Below are positions 10,896 through 21,517 of a DNA stretch of 64,000 bases, one piece after another. How positions within the stretch are numbered: position 1 is the stretch's first letter; every line of letters starts with the position of its first letter. The position numbers were made by a program, and so were the translations under genes. Under the pieces are notes generated by a model. That model did not search any database and was not told where the DNA came from. It saw only the letters and a list, made by a program, of their open reading frames with translations. Origin of the DNA: Phoronis australis (Eukaryota > Phoronida > Phoronidae); the NCBI GenBank assembly GCA_002633005.1, contig NMRA01000146.1:757834-821833 (forward strand), written 5' to 3'.

Positions 10896-11430
10896 CTACA
10901 AAATCAAAAAAATGCCTCAGTAAGAAGACAGTACAGCTGATAGCATGGTGTAAAATGTCTATCATATTTGCGTCTTTATTGCTCCTAGTACTACTTGATG
11001 AAAGAGATTTTGCACGCGTCACCCCATTGTAAGTATAAGACCAGGTAGCAAAACAATTCATTGAAAAGACAATATAATAAAGAATAAAACATTAAATAAC
11101 CACCAGGAAGGTATCGAAGCCGAAAACTCTCAGTAACACAGATGCCCTTGGCAGAGCTACATGTAAATCCTGCTTTCTAAAAAGTATAGTATTTCAAACG
11201 GGCATTTCCACGCTGTTTAGATGTAAATATTGAATTTTTAACTGAATCTTTTCCTGTTCTTAAAAACCGCCCAATGTCACCATAGACTATAGTACACCGA
11301 CCGCCAACTTCGTATACTTTCAATAGACGGAATCTGTGCTGTTTCGCACAAGCCGTTACGTCATTATTCGCTAGCGTCACCTGGCCAAATTTTCTGGTGT
11401 AATTTTCGGCAAGTGCATCGTTTGCTAATA

Positions 11431-11586
11431 ATGGTCGGTCGCTGTGTGGCAGAGTGTTCGGCCACACGGGCGAAATGCAAAGGTGTTAGCTTCCATAGAG
11501 TACAGATTCCCTATAATCGGCTGTGGGAGAAAAAGACTATGTCTCGTATGAAGTTAAATGACATTTTGATGACGGATGTTTTTTAA
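11431..11586 (+). CDS. THAP domain N-terminal half (short ORF)
   Basis: A 51-codon frame opens MVGRCVAECSATRAKCKG and continues VSFHRVQIPYNRLWEKK. It contains the initial Met-aromatic-free variant of the THAP start, the C-x-x-x-C pair, the conserved FHR(V/F)P-like segment and the Trp (LW). The rest of the domain (second Cys-His pair) is not in frame, and TAA follows at 11584-11586. GTATGAAG within the frame could be a donor. It is oriented opposite to the THAP half at 7236-7692, so the two are not parts of one collinear gene. It may be a first exon or a dead fragment. Confidence 0.55.
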   Translation: MVGRCVAECSATRAKCKGVSFHRVQIPYNRLWEKKTMSRMKLNDILMTDVF

Positions 11587-14336
11587 GAACTTCTGGTATG
11601 CCTACTAGTACTACCACTACTGACTTAATTCTCAATTATCCATTGTTCTTTACTCCTTTTTGATGAATATTGCATGGTAATTTTTTGGCGAAAATTGTCC
11701 GCTAAATTATTTCAAAACATAGTGATTCACGAACTCCTGTCTTTACGGAGAAATTCAGCAATAGTCTAGTGTATGAATTAACCAAATTGGCCACCTTCGC
11801 TAGCACTAATCAGTTGGTTACTACATTGTATCTCAGCACCAAGCGCAGAATTCCTCGTGATTTCGATCACCGTTTTAGCTGATTTATAAATCCGTTTACA
11901 AATATATTGATAGCTGGTAAAACCTTTAACATCAGTAAAGATCGCATTAATACTCCAGAAATAACCAACTGGCATTCTCAAAATCAATCTCGCAATTCAA
12001 CAGCAGGTTACACACCCATTTCAAGTCGAATGTATGCCGCAAACAATCACTAGACCATCTTAGCCAAGTACATTGCCGTCTATAGAAATACAACCAACTA
12101 ACCCGACTTTAAACTTCATTGCAAACAAAAACAGGAACAAGAGAGGAAGTGAAGGTTCTTTTTAGTCTTCAATGTTAAATTTTTGTAAGCGGACAAATGA
12201 TTATTAAATTTCCGCCTTATGTCCTAACATTTCCAAAATTAAGCCTTTCAAACAGACGTTTATAACAAAAACAACCGGTTTTGTAAAGTCCTACACCACT
12301 TCTAGGGTACATAATGAACCAAACCTACTCGTAATGTAACAAAAGGGTCCTGTGCGTAAAGGACACTAAGATATGTCCTGAAACATTATGTGAAATGTCA
12401 AATCAGATCAAGCGGTTAGGAAGTCGTACTTTTTATGAATTTCAGTTGCTTTGCGCGCTATCTTTCATGAATACACCATAGTTGGCTACAGACAGACCCA
12501 TTTTTATAAAAACACGCAACACTGACCAACTTCTACACAAATTGCACCCTGTGCAGCTCCAGGTTAGTCAGGTATAAATAGAGCCACAGACATGGAAGTT
12601 CACCAAAACACTTCTACCATACAGGTGTGACATTCCCTAGACTCGGAAAACTTTAGAATCCGATAAAAATACTTATGATAAAATACCAGTGACGATAATC
12701 ATCCACTTTGTTAATTTACTTCACATTCACAATTAGAAATTGCCGCTAAAATGAAGCTCCGAGCTCGGGGCGGTCTCTCACGAGGGTTTAGCGTTATGCA
12801 TTCGAGTAATCACCACGTGAGTCCCTAGACCGGCCGCAATAATTACGGTAGAATCCAAGAAGCCCAAGTTGCTCTCAAATCGGGATGGGCATCAATAAGG
12901 AAACTTACTTGCTGTATCAACAGACTAGCCAAATAAAAATAAGTCGCTAACCACACGTGCACAATTACTTGGTCTATCATTTTCCCACCGCAATTGCTTG
13001 AACCAATCAGATCACCAATGACGCAAACCTTTTGAAAAGACTCTCGATTTTTAGGGAGTCTGTTAATGCTCTTAATTTTTTGAAACTTTAATGTGTTTAT
13101 TTTCTGTTCAACTGAATGCATTCATCACGATTAACGCATTGTAAAAAACAAGTCATGCTCTATCAACATTAGACGTAATCAGTACACCCCTTTCTTAAAA
13201 AATGGGTTAAAATTTAGAAACAAAGGACGCAATTATCCATCACTTGCAACGCCGACTTTTGTCATGAATTTTGGGGAAGAATATCGGTATGGCGACAGAA
13301 ACACAGAATCATACCGGCGAAGGCGATGATTTTTGAAATTTGATTCGTTTGGTTGTAAGTCTTTTTTCCATACGGTTCAGGATTATTTGTGGATCCAGGA
13401 ACCAGAACTGAACGAGGCAGGGTTCGTGATAACGTTGGTGAACGGTAACAAAGGTGTTACCACAGGCCTTGATATTGTCATCTTGTCTGTTTTCATCGAA
13501 CCTTCTCTCAAGAAAACTTAAAGAAGAGCACCATCAGTGATTGAGTGAGTACGGTATACAGTGTGATTTATGTTGAATTATTCAACGGTTCTTTTAAGAA
13601 CCATTTCACGCTATACCTAAGGCTCATGCACAGTACAGCCAACGGCCCATTTAAGGGCCACTTAACACTTCCCAGAAAAACTGTGCACTTGAGAATGTTG
13701 AATTATAAACATACAGAGGTAAGCAGTGAAATCGTTACAGCGGCGCATTTTTTAATCTGAACAAAATTAATACTTTTCTAAAACAGAAACGTTATATAAG
13801 TATATTTTGCATTCGCAGGTACTTCTTGGAATTTGTGCACAAATGTGCTTTCGTAGTTTTCTCAGTATGTGAGAAATGAATCACAAACTGACCAAGAACT
13901 ATGTTGCTAGTATTGTGCAGGCAGATGACATAATCAGTCGGCACCGAAGTTTGAATTTGTAATTAATTACAAGCAGCATTGCCAAAAGTACTCATAATGC
14001 CAACAGTTCTACTAGTAGAAGACTTTTAACAGCGTTTCAATGCCAAACTTATTATATTTTTGTTGTACTGGACAGTAAAGTATATGCGAGAAGTCCCCGT
14101 CAAAACATACTAACCGGAAACTACACCAGATAATTTAAGATAGTGACGCTTCCTCTTGGTAAGCACGGAACAAAATATCGGAGTTTCGAATCTGTTGACT
14201 ATAATCTATAATGTCACAGCTAATGCGTACAAGCGCTATTTTTGAAATTTCTGAGTCGCTGATAGGTCCTATGTTCGCGTTTATATTGGGGGTTTTATTT
14301 GATCCTCACAGAAAGACAACTCGTTGTTTCATAGCT
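11587..14336. other. Intergenic or intronic DNA, nothing recognised
   Basis: Several ORFs of 60-90 codons on both strands without domain signatures or convincing splice boundaries. No RNA gene seen. Confidence 0.45.
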
Positions 14337-14543
14337 CTAGTTAAAGCTAAGAACTTCGAATTTTCCCGTAGTGAGTCTTACATGTACAGACGGTGCAGCA
14401 GGGCTTATTATCGATTCTGAAGTTGACGCCGCCGGTGAAGCACTAGCCGAGCTAGCGGAGAGACCTGCACAAGAATAAATTTCACAAACCATTAGATACA
14501 ATGTCTTATTGGCAACGGCACATGTTTGCATAGATTTATTCAT
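14337..14543 (-). other. Exon-like unit, copy A
   Basis: The minus strand reads TTTGTGAAATTTATTCTTGTGCAG (good acceptor), then a Ser/Ala-rich open stretch (LSASSASASPAASTSESIIS), then CATGTAAG (donor-like). The unit of about 170 bp, including intron-like flanks, is repeated at 15835-16010. If real, it is a small in-frame cassette exon of about 90 nt. The protein family is unknown. Confidence 0.35.
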
Positions 14544-15834
14544 TGTGTTGAAGTTAAATTAATTATTTCAAAGTCATCACTTGAACAAAAGAACTGTTAT
14601 AGGTTGCAACTGGGGATTCTTATTTGATAAAAAAACTTGTTGGATGCCTCACATAATCTAGATTCGTCAATTCAGTTGTTTTGCAAGTGTTAAGAATAGC
14701 CACAAACCTCGATTCGTCATTTGCTACTTACAACATGTAAACTACAAAGAATTTTATAGAACTCTGTCACATTCCGTCAAACTCAGACGAAATTGTTGAC
14801 AGCCTTGACCCTCTACTCGAACTCTGGATGCAACGAAATGCCGCCATGTCCAAAATTAAGCAGAGCTTTGAATCTAAGAAAAACATTTTCCTTATAAAAA
14901 TAAAAATATCGAAATTCAAAATAGAAATATAGAGGACGAAGCTTAACATCAATTATGTTTTCAACGCTGTGCACTTTGTAAGCGTGATGACGTCGATAAG
15001 ATTTTTTATTTGAAATTTTCGGGGAAAAGCTGTATCCTGAGTCGGTGATAGTTACTATGTTCTTGGTTATAACGGAAATCGATTAATATATGTAAAAACA
15101 TATTATGACATCAATTTTACTACTGTAAAAGCCTAATTAGAGTTTCATTTTCTAACAACTTAAACGGTACGAAGTGCAGTTTTAAGCGTAAGTTTGTCTG
15201 ACAAAGTCATCAGTACTTAGTTGATTTTAGAAAATATCGGGCGAAAACGACGTCATGTGATCCTGAACTTGAATGACCTCTTACAGTTCAAAACCTAATT
15301 GTCCCCCCGCTTGTGAACATAACAATCGACAGAAAGATCCTGAGGTTCTGTCAAACAGTACCATAGATATGCCTACATGCAATTGATGCCATTAGGACAA
15401 AATTTGCAATTGAGGGTTAATTAGGACAAACTATATTGTCATGCGACGGATCGAAAAACCACCTCAAAGTTGTCATGTGGACCTAAAATGGTGATTTTAT
15501 CTAAAACTTGCTTACACGCCCATTTAGCGCCTGGACCATCGGGACACATACAGTAGCACCCAAAATCTATAAAACGGGACCATTGGAGCCCGGAACACTT
15601 AGAACACCGGACACAAAGAAGCCGGGAAGCATAGAGCCACGACACAATGCTACGTTCCTGCGGATATTACCTCTGCCCATCTCTCTAAGCGTTTAATTTA
15701 CGAAGCATTAGATGACGGTTCAACTGAACACGTTTCTATCGGCTTATTTACTCTATGGCAGTTTAACCAGTTTTCCTTTAATATATAAACTAAAAAGATT
15801 TCAACAGAGCTCTGCCAAATTTCATCAAACTCTG

Positions 15835-16010
15835 ACTGCGATGTGAAAGTTATAGCTACAGAAGTTTTTGCTGGGCTTGTTGTCAATTCTGACGTTGACG
15901 CATTTGCTGCGAGATTGGTGACCCTATGATAGAGACCTGTCCAAGTGTAAATTTCACAAGCCATTATACATGTACGCGATGTTTTATTTGCAATTCCGTA
16001 CATGTATATA
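15835..16010 (-). other. Exon-like unit, copy B
   Basis: It shares with copy A the order: N/K-T box, (I/L)MxCEIYxxxGL, then an AxASTSExxxSPA stretch, at the same spacing. The acceptor-like CACTTGGACAG is kept, and the donor-like end is weaker. The duplication includes the putative intron flanks, which is the signature of exon duplication. Confidence 0.35.
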
Positions 16011-16136
16011 GTCCCATTTACTATATTGAACTCAAATCTGTCGAAATAGCTTACTTTTTAGTCTATCGTTTAAACAAATAAGATGAATGCAACTTAATGT
16101 AGAGTTTTTAAGTGACAAGGCCCCTGCTCTTGTTTT

Positions 16137-16602
16137 CATTTATTGGGGACAAATAAAACAACAAGAATAATGTATATTTTAAGTTGTATTGTGAATTTCA
16201 GGGTCACAGCTCTACAAATAAATACTTCAAAGAAGGAACCAGATGGGTTCCTTAATTACAATAGATAACACACACACAATTCCGATACCCAAAGCACAAT
16301 TGAGTACCGGATGCAAAGAAGCAGAAGTTAGCATAGTACCAAATGGGTACATAATACCAAATGGGTATTGGCCGATTGCCTACCAACTGGGTCGAGCAAA
16401 ACGGCAATTTCAATAACAAGTACAAAGTGGGTACAAACTGCCAAATGGGCAAATATCATATAAAGTACCAAGTGGGTACACTAAACAGCCAACTGGTCTA
16501 TAACAACCTGCAAAGCAGGGTTCCGGACAAGCTGAGTCAGCAGACCAGCCGGAGTGATAAAAAGAGATATTGCAAGGAACGTGGTGTTGTGGCTCAGTAT
16601 GT
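16137..16602 (+). repeat. Tandem unit A, copy 1 (empty site)
   Basis: Starts TATTGGGGACAAATAAAA and ends GGCTCAGTATGTGCC. The same unit recurs at 17045-17367 and continues at 28512-28655 after BEL copy 1. In this copy the insertion target is uninterrupted (GCAAATATCATATAAAG at 16449-16465), so it is the natural empty-site control. It contains clustered palindromes of the form ACC-AANTG-GGT. A 162-codon ORF overlaps it but has no recognisable domain. Confidence 0.85.
16242..16500. repeat. Cluster of about eight short palindromes with an AANTG spacer
   Basis: Examples: GTACC-AAATG-GGTAC, ATACC-AAATG-GGTAT, TGCC-AAATG-GGCA, GTACC-AAGTG-GGTAC, with GGAACC-AGATG-GGTTCC just upstream at 16235. The five-base spacer is nearly constant while the arms change together so that they still pair. 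Function unknown. Confidence 0.7.
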
Positions 16603-16860
16603 GCCGGGTGGAGAGAAGCAAGCTGCAGTGGTGGATGCTCGAGTACAGGTCGGGTCGCTAGCCAATGACGTCGGTTCTAGCCAGACGGTATCACGCTCCA
16701 GGCCTGAAGAAGCTACCAGCAGGGACTGCAAAAACAACAATAACCCACAGCAGATTTTGTTCGACAAAAAGGGGGAGTGTGGGAAAGGTATAAATCGGTT
16801 GAGTGGAGATGTCGTGGTACCCAGGGTAGGGAGGGTGGAAGAACTATAAGATTGTCTAAT

Positions 16861-17044
16861 TAGGAAAACTTACGAGTGAACGTACTGTAGCTTGTGGCTG
16901 GGCCAACAGGAAGCTGGAGAGAAAGAACAAACAGCGCTACCATCGGACTTGGTAGGAACTAACTAGGAGTTGGATAAGAAGCATGAAGGGCTGTCTAATG
17001 TTATTTGCCCAAATAATAGGATTTATGTCAGAGTGCCATAAATC
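16861..17044 (+). repeat. Dispersed repeat B, copy 1
   Basis: AGGAAAACTTACGAGTGAAC to GAATCTCATTATT-like ends. About 185 bp, nearly identical to 48443-48630. It is non-coding and lies between the two tandem A units here but alone at 48.4 kb, so it is an independent mobile unit of unknown class. Confidence 0.75.
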
Positions 17045-17367
17045 TCATTATTGGGGACAAATAAAAAACAAGAATATTGTACTATATTTTAAGTTGTATT
17101 GAGAATTTCAGGGTCACACCTCTACAAATAAATATTTCACAGAAGGAACCAGATGGGTTCCTTAATTACAATATATAACACACACATTTCCGATACCCAA
17201 AGTACAATTGAGTATCAGATGCTAAGTGGCACAGGTTAGCATAGTAACAAATGGGTACATGATACCAAATGGGCATTGGCCCATTGCCCACCAACTGGGT
17301 CGAGCAAAACGGCAAATTCAATAACAAGTACCAAGTGGGTACAAACTGCCAAATGGGCAAATATCAT
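17045..17367 (+). repeat. Tandem unit A, copy 2, left part
   Basis: Homologous to 16137-16457, including the palindrome cluster. It is interrupted by BEL copy 1 after ATCAT (17363-17367). The unit resumes after the element at 28507. Confidence 0.85.
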
Positions 17368-17583
17368 TGTCATGCGACGGATTACTAGTTAGTTATAAGC
17401 CTTTCCATAGATGTCGCTGTCGTTCGTTTTATCGGTTTTTGACAGTGGCGTTATTTGTTTGTAGTTCCACACAGTTGAAAAATACATATGTAAACGTCGA
17501 GTCGCTCGCAATATTTATCGCATTTTATTCGCCGAAACGTATTGCAGAGACTATTTATTGTTTCAACGTGTGATTCCATAACA
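17368..17583 (+). repeat. 5' LTR of BEL copy 1
   Basis: TGTCATGCGAC...CCATAACA, 216 bp. It differs from the 3' LTR at about six positions by eye (roughly 2.8 percent). Confidence 0.95.
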
Positions 17584-17688
17584 GCTTTTTCAACTTTCGT
17601 GTGATATGTAAGTAGAAGTCGAACTATAAGAGTGAACTTTGCCGAACTTTCTCCGATAGCACTCAACGAACGTAGACTGAAAATTCAA

Positions 17689-19341
17689 ATGGCGGCGCCA
17701 AGTGACTCGGACTTGAAAAGTGTTAAATCGAGCCGGGCGGCTAGCAAGCGTAAAATAACCGGATTTGTCAAACAGCACACCTGTTGTTAAGTTCCACGGA
17801 CGGTATCCCGACGTCTGAATACCAGAAACTCGGAGATTCTATTCGAAATAGTATGGATGAACTGGAAATACATAACGAACGAGTGTTAGAACTTGAACTG
17901 AGTGAACTAGAAGACGTCAATAACGAAATGGCAGTAAACGGTATTGAAGGCCGTGCTGAGGGCTACATAGATGATGTGCGTAAATCTGCTCTACCTATAA
18001 TGTACCATCTCATTGCTCGTGGTACAGAGCCCGAACCCTCACATGCCGCAAAACCTGAGAAACTCGAGTCAAGTGAAGCGACAGCTGCCGTACGAATGGC
18101 AAAGGTTAAATTCCCTACGTTCTCAGGTGACTTGAGAGAATACAAACACTTCAAAGAACGGTTCATGTATTTTGCCAAATCTCTGGGAGAAACTGAGTGT
18201 TTGTATCACATGATCGAATCAATGGACAGGCAAAGGGAGAAAAAGAAAATAAAAAACTATTTGAGTGTTTCTAGGGCGTGGGAGATTTTGGACAATGAGT
18301 ATGGTGACGATGACCGCATAATCGACGCTTTGCTGAGAGACATCGACAACCTAAAATCATATGACATAAGGGGGCGAATTGACCTACCAGTTTCAGAAAC
18401 ATTTGTCGAAACCTTGCAGTGTTTTGAGGTTCAAGTAGAATCTCTCAGCTTATCGGGTGGTCTGAATGACAGGGTCATTTTAACACAGATTCGACGTAAG
18501 ATGCAAGAAGAACACCGCATTCAGTACTTGAAAAGCACCCGTGGCGGCGAAACTGAAGATACACTGACCGGTTTGGTCAAATGGCTACACGAGCAACTGA
18601 TTGTCTTGCAGAAAGCCAAAGACTGTGGCGAGATACCTGTGCAAAGCCAACAACAGCAACACAAGCGGTACAAAACAACGACGAATCACGCAACGATGTC
18701 CCCTGGTACTAAACTACCATTAAAATGTCCTCTGCATCCCAAGTTCACTAACCATTATCTTAAAGGCTGTAACAAGCTCAGAACATTGAAACAAAAAGCA
18801 AAATTTGACATCATGAAGAAGAATAACATTTGCTTTAGATGTGGACATAATAACTGCATAGCAGGAAAGCACCCATTCGATCAACAGAACTGCCAGTTCA
18901 AAGGTTCTTGCCAGATACCGACCTGTGGTAGAGATACGCATTTCTCTTCGATATGTCCCATTGTAAAAGGCCTCGATGGCTATGGTAACTCAGGCAAGTC
19001 ATCGTTTACTCCTGGTTTGAATATGCAGGCACCCGAGTTTCAACCAGTGAATTCTAATCCGACCTCCACTCCAGATCTGAGCACTCGTGGTCAAGGCTTG
19101 GCCAATGTTTTGCCAACTGTGATGGGGTACATTAGTCATGGCACAAGAAAGGTGATGGTCCGTATTCTTCTTGACCAGGGTAGCCAGGTTTCACTTATTC
19201 GTGAAGGTATCATTCCTAAGTCTGCTGATCACCATATGCAAGAATATCAACTCACCACCGTGGGCGGAAACACAATGAGCCAAATTCTCCGAGTCGTCGA
19301 CTGTGTGATTGGAGATTTGTCTGGAACACTATCTCGTAAGG
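17689..19341 (+). pseudogene. gag-pro: BEL copy 1 gag and protease region, frameshifted start, cut by insertion
   Basis: Gag packages the RNA and the protease matures the polyprotein. The likely start is ATG 17689 (MAAPSDSDLK), which reads 33 codons to a stop. One lost base near 17775-17785 moves the rest of Gag into the frame that is open from about 17754 to the insertion. That frame contains the conserved VKFPTFSGDLREYKHFKERF core, a Cys/His-rich region (CFRCGHNNC..., CQIPTCGRDTHFSSIC), and the aspartic protease motif LLDQGSQVSLI with catalytic DxG. The frame enters the nested element at 19342 and ends falsely inside it. Confidence 0.85.
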
Positions 19342-20184
19342 GTGTGTTGGTGGTTTCGACCACAGGTTGTGGTGTTTAGCGTCTAGTGTGGTAGTGTAGT
19401 TAGTAGAGTATCTAGCTCTGCTTAGTGCTCTGCTTTCAGCTTCCGCCGCTGTTCAGTTCCGACTGTCAGTACATAGCTTCTCCCACAACAAGACTCGTGC
19501 AGTGCCTCCACACATGGACTGGGTTTACTCAGACTAAACTGTGCGGGATCGGGTTGGGGAAGGGGGTTTTCTGTCTTTAGCAGCCGCTGTTGTTTCGAAC
19601 GATATGAGATGCCGAAAACCTTGTTGGAAGCATTCTCTGTTCTCGGGTGATTGATCAGTGGCTCTAGAGTGGGAGGCCTCTCTAACCCAATCATCCCCCT
19701 TTGGGGCGCCTGGTCAGGAGTATCTTGACTTTGACCTCTTCGGGTCCGATTGATACCCCTTGTCTCCGGTCAGGTGACACGGGAACCCTTGAGAACTAAT
19801 ACCCTGGTTCTTGAGTCTTAAGCTAGTTGCGGCTGGTGGTAAACAACACAGAACTTTGCGTATCAAGTAATCTTGGGCAAACCGCGGTGCACGGAGTAGC
19901 GCCTGTTGCACTAGGGGACAAGCCTCTGCACGGTTAGCCCTTGGAGGTTGCGAGGTTCTGGCACTTGGAGGTAGACATACTGAATTTGGGTAGTCCATTT
20001 GCAGCAGAAGCCCTTTCGCTGGGGTCATATGCTCGCTTGGAGGAGCCAGGGGAGGGAGCTGTTGAAACCAGTGTCAGATCCTATAGGTTTGCGGATGCAG
20101 GAATGCCTTTGGCTGGGCCTTGTTGCCATCCTATGGATAGGGTGAATGCGGATGCAGACCTGAATCATAACCTATACTTGCTAT
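19342..20184 (+). promoter_or_regulatory. 5' UTR / internal promoter region of the non-LTR element
   Basis: 843 bp between the element start and the ORF1 ATG. Elements of this type usually carry an internal promoter here. I see no defined promoter motif. Small ORFs (for example 19941-20234) look incidental. Confidence 0.4.
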
Positions 20185-21486
20185 ATGGATCCACAGCGAA
20201 AACCAATAACCCACCCTGGTCAGGGTTCAAGTGACCAGCGCACAGGGCAGTCGAATGTGGTCTTTGCGGCCACGGACGTCCGCCTCAAAGTCTCCTCCCT
20301 AGGAGTTTCTATAAGGCAAGTGGAAGCACCCCCTACTGTGGACGCTTGCTCTGGGAAATCGCTGGACTCTTCTATGAGAGTGGAAAGTGAGATTACCAAG
20401 CTTGTGAAAGCGGCTAGGGTGGCTGCTGACGCGAACACCAAACCTGCCCCGGACACTCCTCACGGAGCGAATGGTGGCGGAAACACTTCAACTGGGCCTG
20501 ATGGCAGCTCCCACCGTCTCTCTGCTGCTGCTAGGCGGAAGACAAAGCGGGCTCGCCAGGCGGCTCAGAAGAAGCTTGAAAACTTAGAAATCGATGTTCA
20601 GCAGGGTGTTAAGCGCTCTAAGTCTGACAGCTCGACTCCTGGGACATCCTCAAAACCACCCACCAAAGTGGCTAAAGTGGATAAACTACCTTACGCTAGT
20701 GTGGCTAAGAAGGATCTTAGCGTCTTTGTGGCTGCAAAAGCTGGTGAGCCACCACTAAATGAGGACGAGGCTAAGCGTCTGAAGCGCCGACTACAGATGG
20801 CATTTGTCAAACCTCAGAGACCCCGTGTCCCGCTTCATATTAAGTCAGTGAGACTTGAAAAGGGCAAACTGGCGATTGCCTGTGATAACTCAGCTACCCT
20901 TGACTGGGTCAAACTTGAGTGTAAGGAACTTACTCCTGATGGTCCTGACTCTCACAGGTCAGGGTACCACGTGATGGGTCCAGGCGATCTACCTCCTGTG
21001 TTCAAGGCCTTCTGTCATGTGTCAGAGGAAGTTGCCTCTAATAAGGATGAGTTCTTGTTGGTCCTTAAGGAGTGCAACGATGACCTGGATATGACAAAGG
21101 TTCATGTGGTGTCAATGACTGCCATCAAACCAACGTTAAAATATCCCTCTAAGGGATTTACCATTGTCCTAGCCTTTGAAGAGTCCGCTTGGCAGGTTCT
21201 CCGGGGGATGGATTTTCGTCCCTGGTGTGGCTTTGCTGGGCGTGTGCTTTTTAGAGCTAGGGGTAAAAGCAGTAAGGGGGCCAAAGCTTCTGTCCAGGCC
21301 TCAGAAGGGATGTCAACCTCGGACATGGAAGCTGACTGTGTGCCCACCACAAAGTCAGCAGAAATGGACGTGGGTGATGAAACGACTGAGGTAGGGAATG
21401 TTGCTGAGGCTTCTGAACCTGTACCATCCAATGACAGATCTTCTCTGGCTCCTTCCCCACTCACGAGTGATGTGGAGTCTGGATAG
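20185..21486 (+). CDS. ORF1: Non-LTR ORF1 protein
   Basis: 433 residues starting ATG 20185 (MDPQRKPITH). The N-terminal third is low-complexity and Ser/Gly/Pro-rich. A strongly basic stretch (RRKTKRARQAAQKK, about residues 113-126) suits RNA binding. The C-terminal half has a compact region with LDWVKLECKEL, GYHVMGPGDLPPVFKAF and an ending GFAGRVLFRARG. This resembles the DUF4780-type domain known from ORF1 of some arthropod non-LTR elements; I base that on memory of the pattern and not on a search. No CCHC knuckles are present. The last 70 residues are acidic and Ser-rich. Intact, and separated from ORF2 by 31 nt. Confidence 0.8.
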   Translation: MDPQRKPITHPGQGSSDQRTGQSNVVFAATDVRLKVSSLGVSIRQVEAPPTVDACSGKSLDSSMRVESEITKLVKAARVAADANTKPAPDTPHGANGGGNTSTGPDGSSHRLSAAARRKTKRARQAAQKKLENLEIDVQQGVKRSKSDSSTPGTSSKPPTKVAKVDKLPYASVAKKDLSVFVAAKAGEPPLNEDEAKRLKRRLQMAFVKPQRPRVPLHIKSVRLEKGKLAIACDNSATLDWVKLECKELTPDGPDSHRSGYHVMGPGDLPPVFKAFCHVSEEVASNKDEFLLVLKECNDDLDMTKVHVVSMTAIKPTLKYPSKGFTIVLAFEESAWQVLRGMDFRPWCGFAGRVLFRARGKSSKGAKASVQASEGMSTSDMEADCVPTTKSAEMDVGDETTEVGNVAEASEPVPSNDRSSLAPSPLTSDVESG

Positions 21487-21517
21487 ACAGTCACTGGTAT
21501 ATTCTTAACATGATGAA

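Noticed and set aside
10517-11032. 171-codon plus-strand ORF
   Set aside because: It lies opposite the minus-strand exon with splice site, transmembrane helix and polyadenylation signal. The plus frame looks like an antisense shadow.
16361-16849. 162-codon plus-strand ORF in the tandem repeat region
   Set aside because: It runs through repeat unit A and its palindromes. The second copy of the unit does not keep the frame, and no domain is seen.
17584-17620. Primer-binding site after the 5' LTR of BEL copy 1
   Set aside because: No TGG-initiated sequence follows the LTR within a few bases. The first TGG-rich stretch is the Gag start region about 105 nt away.
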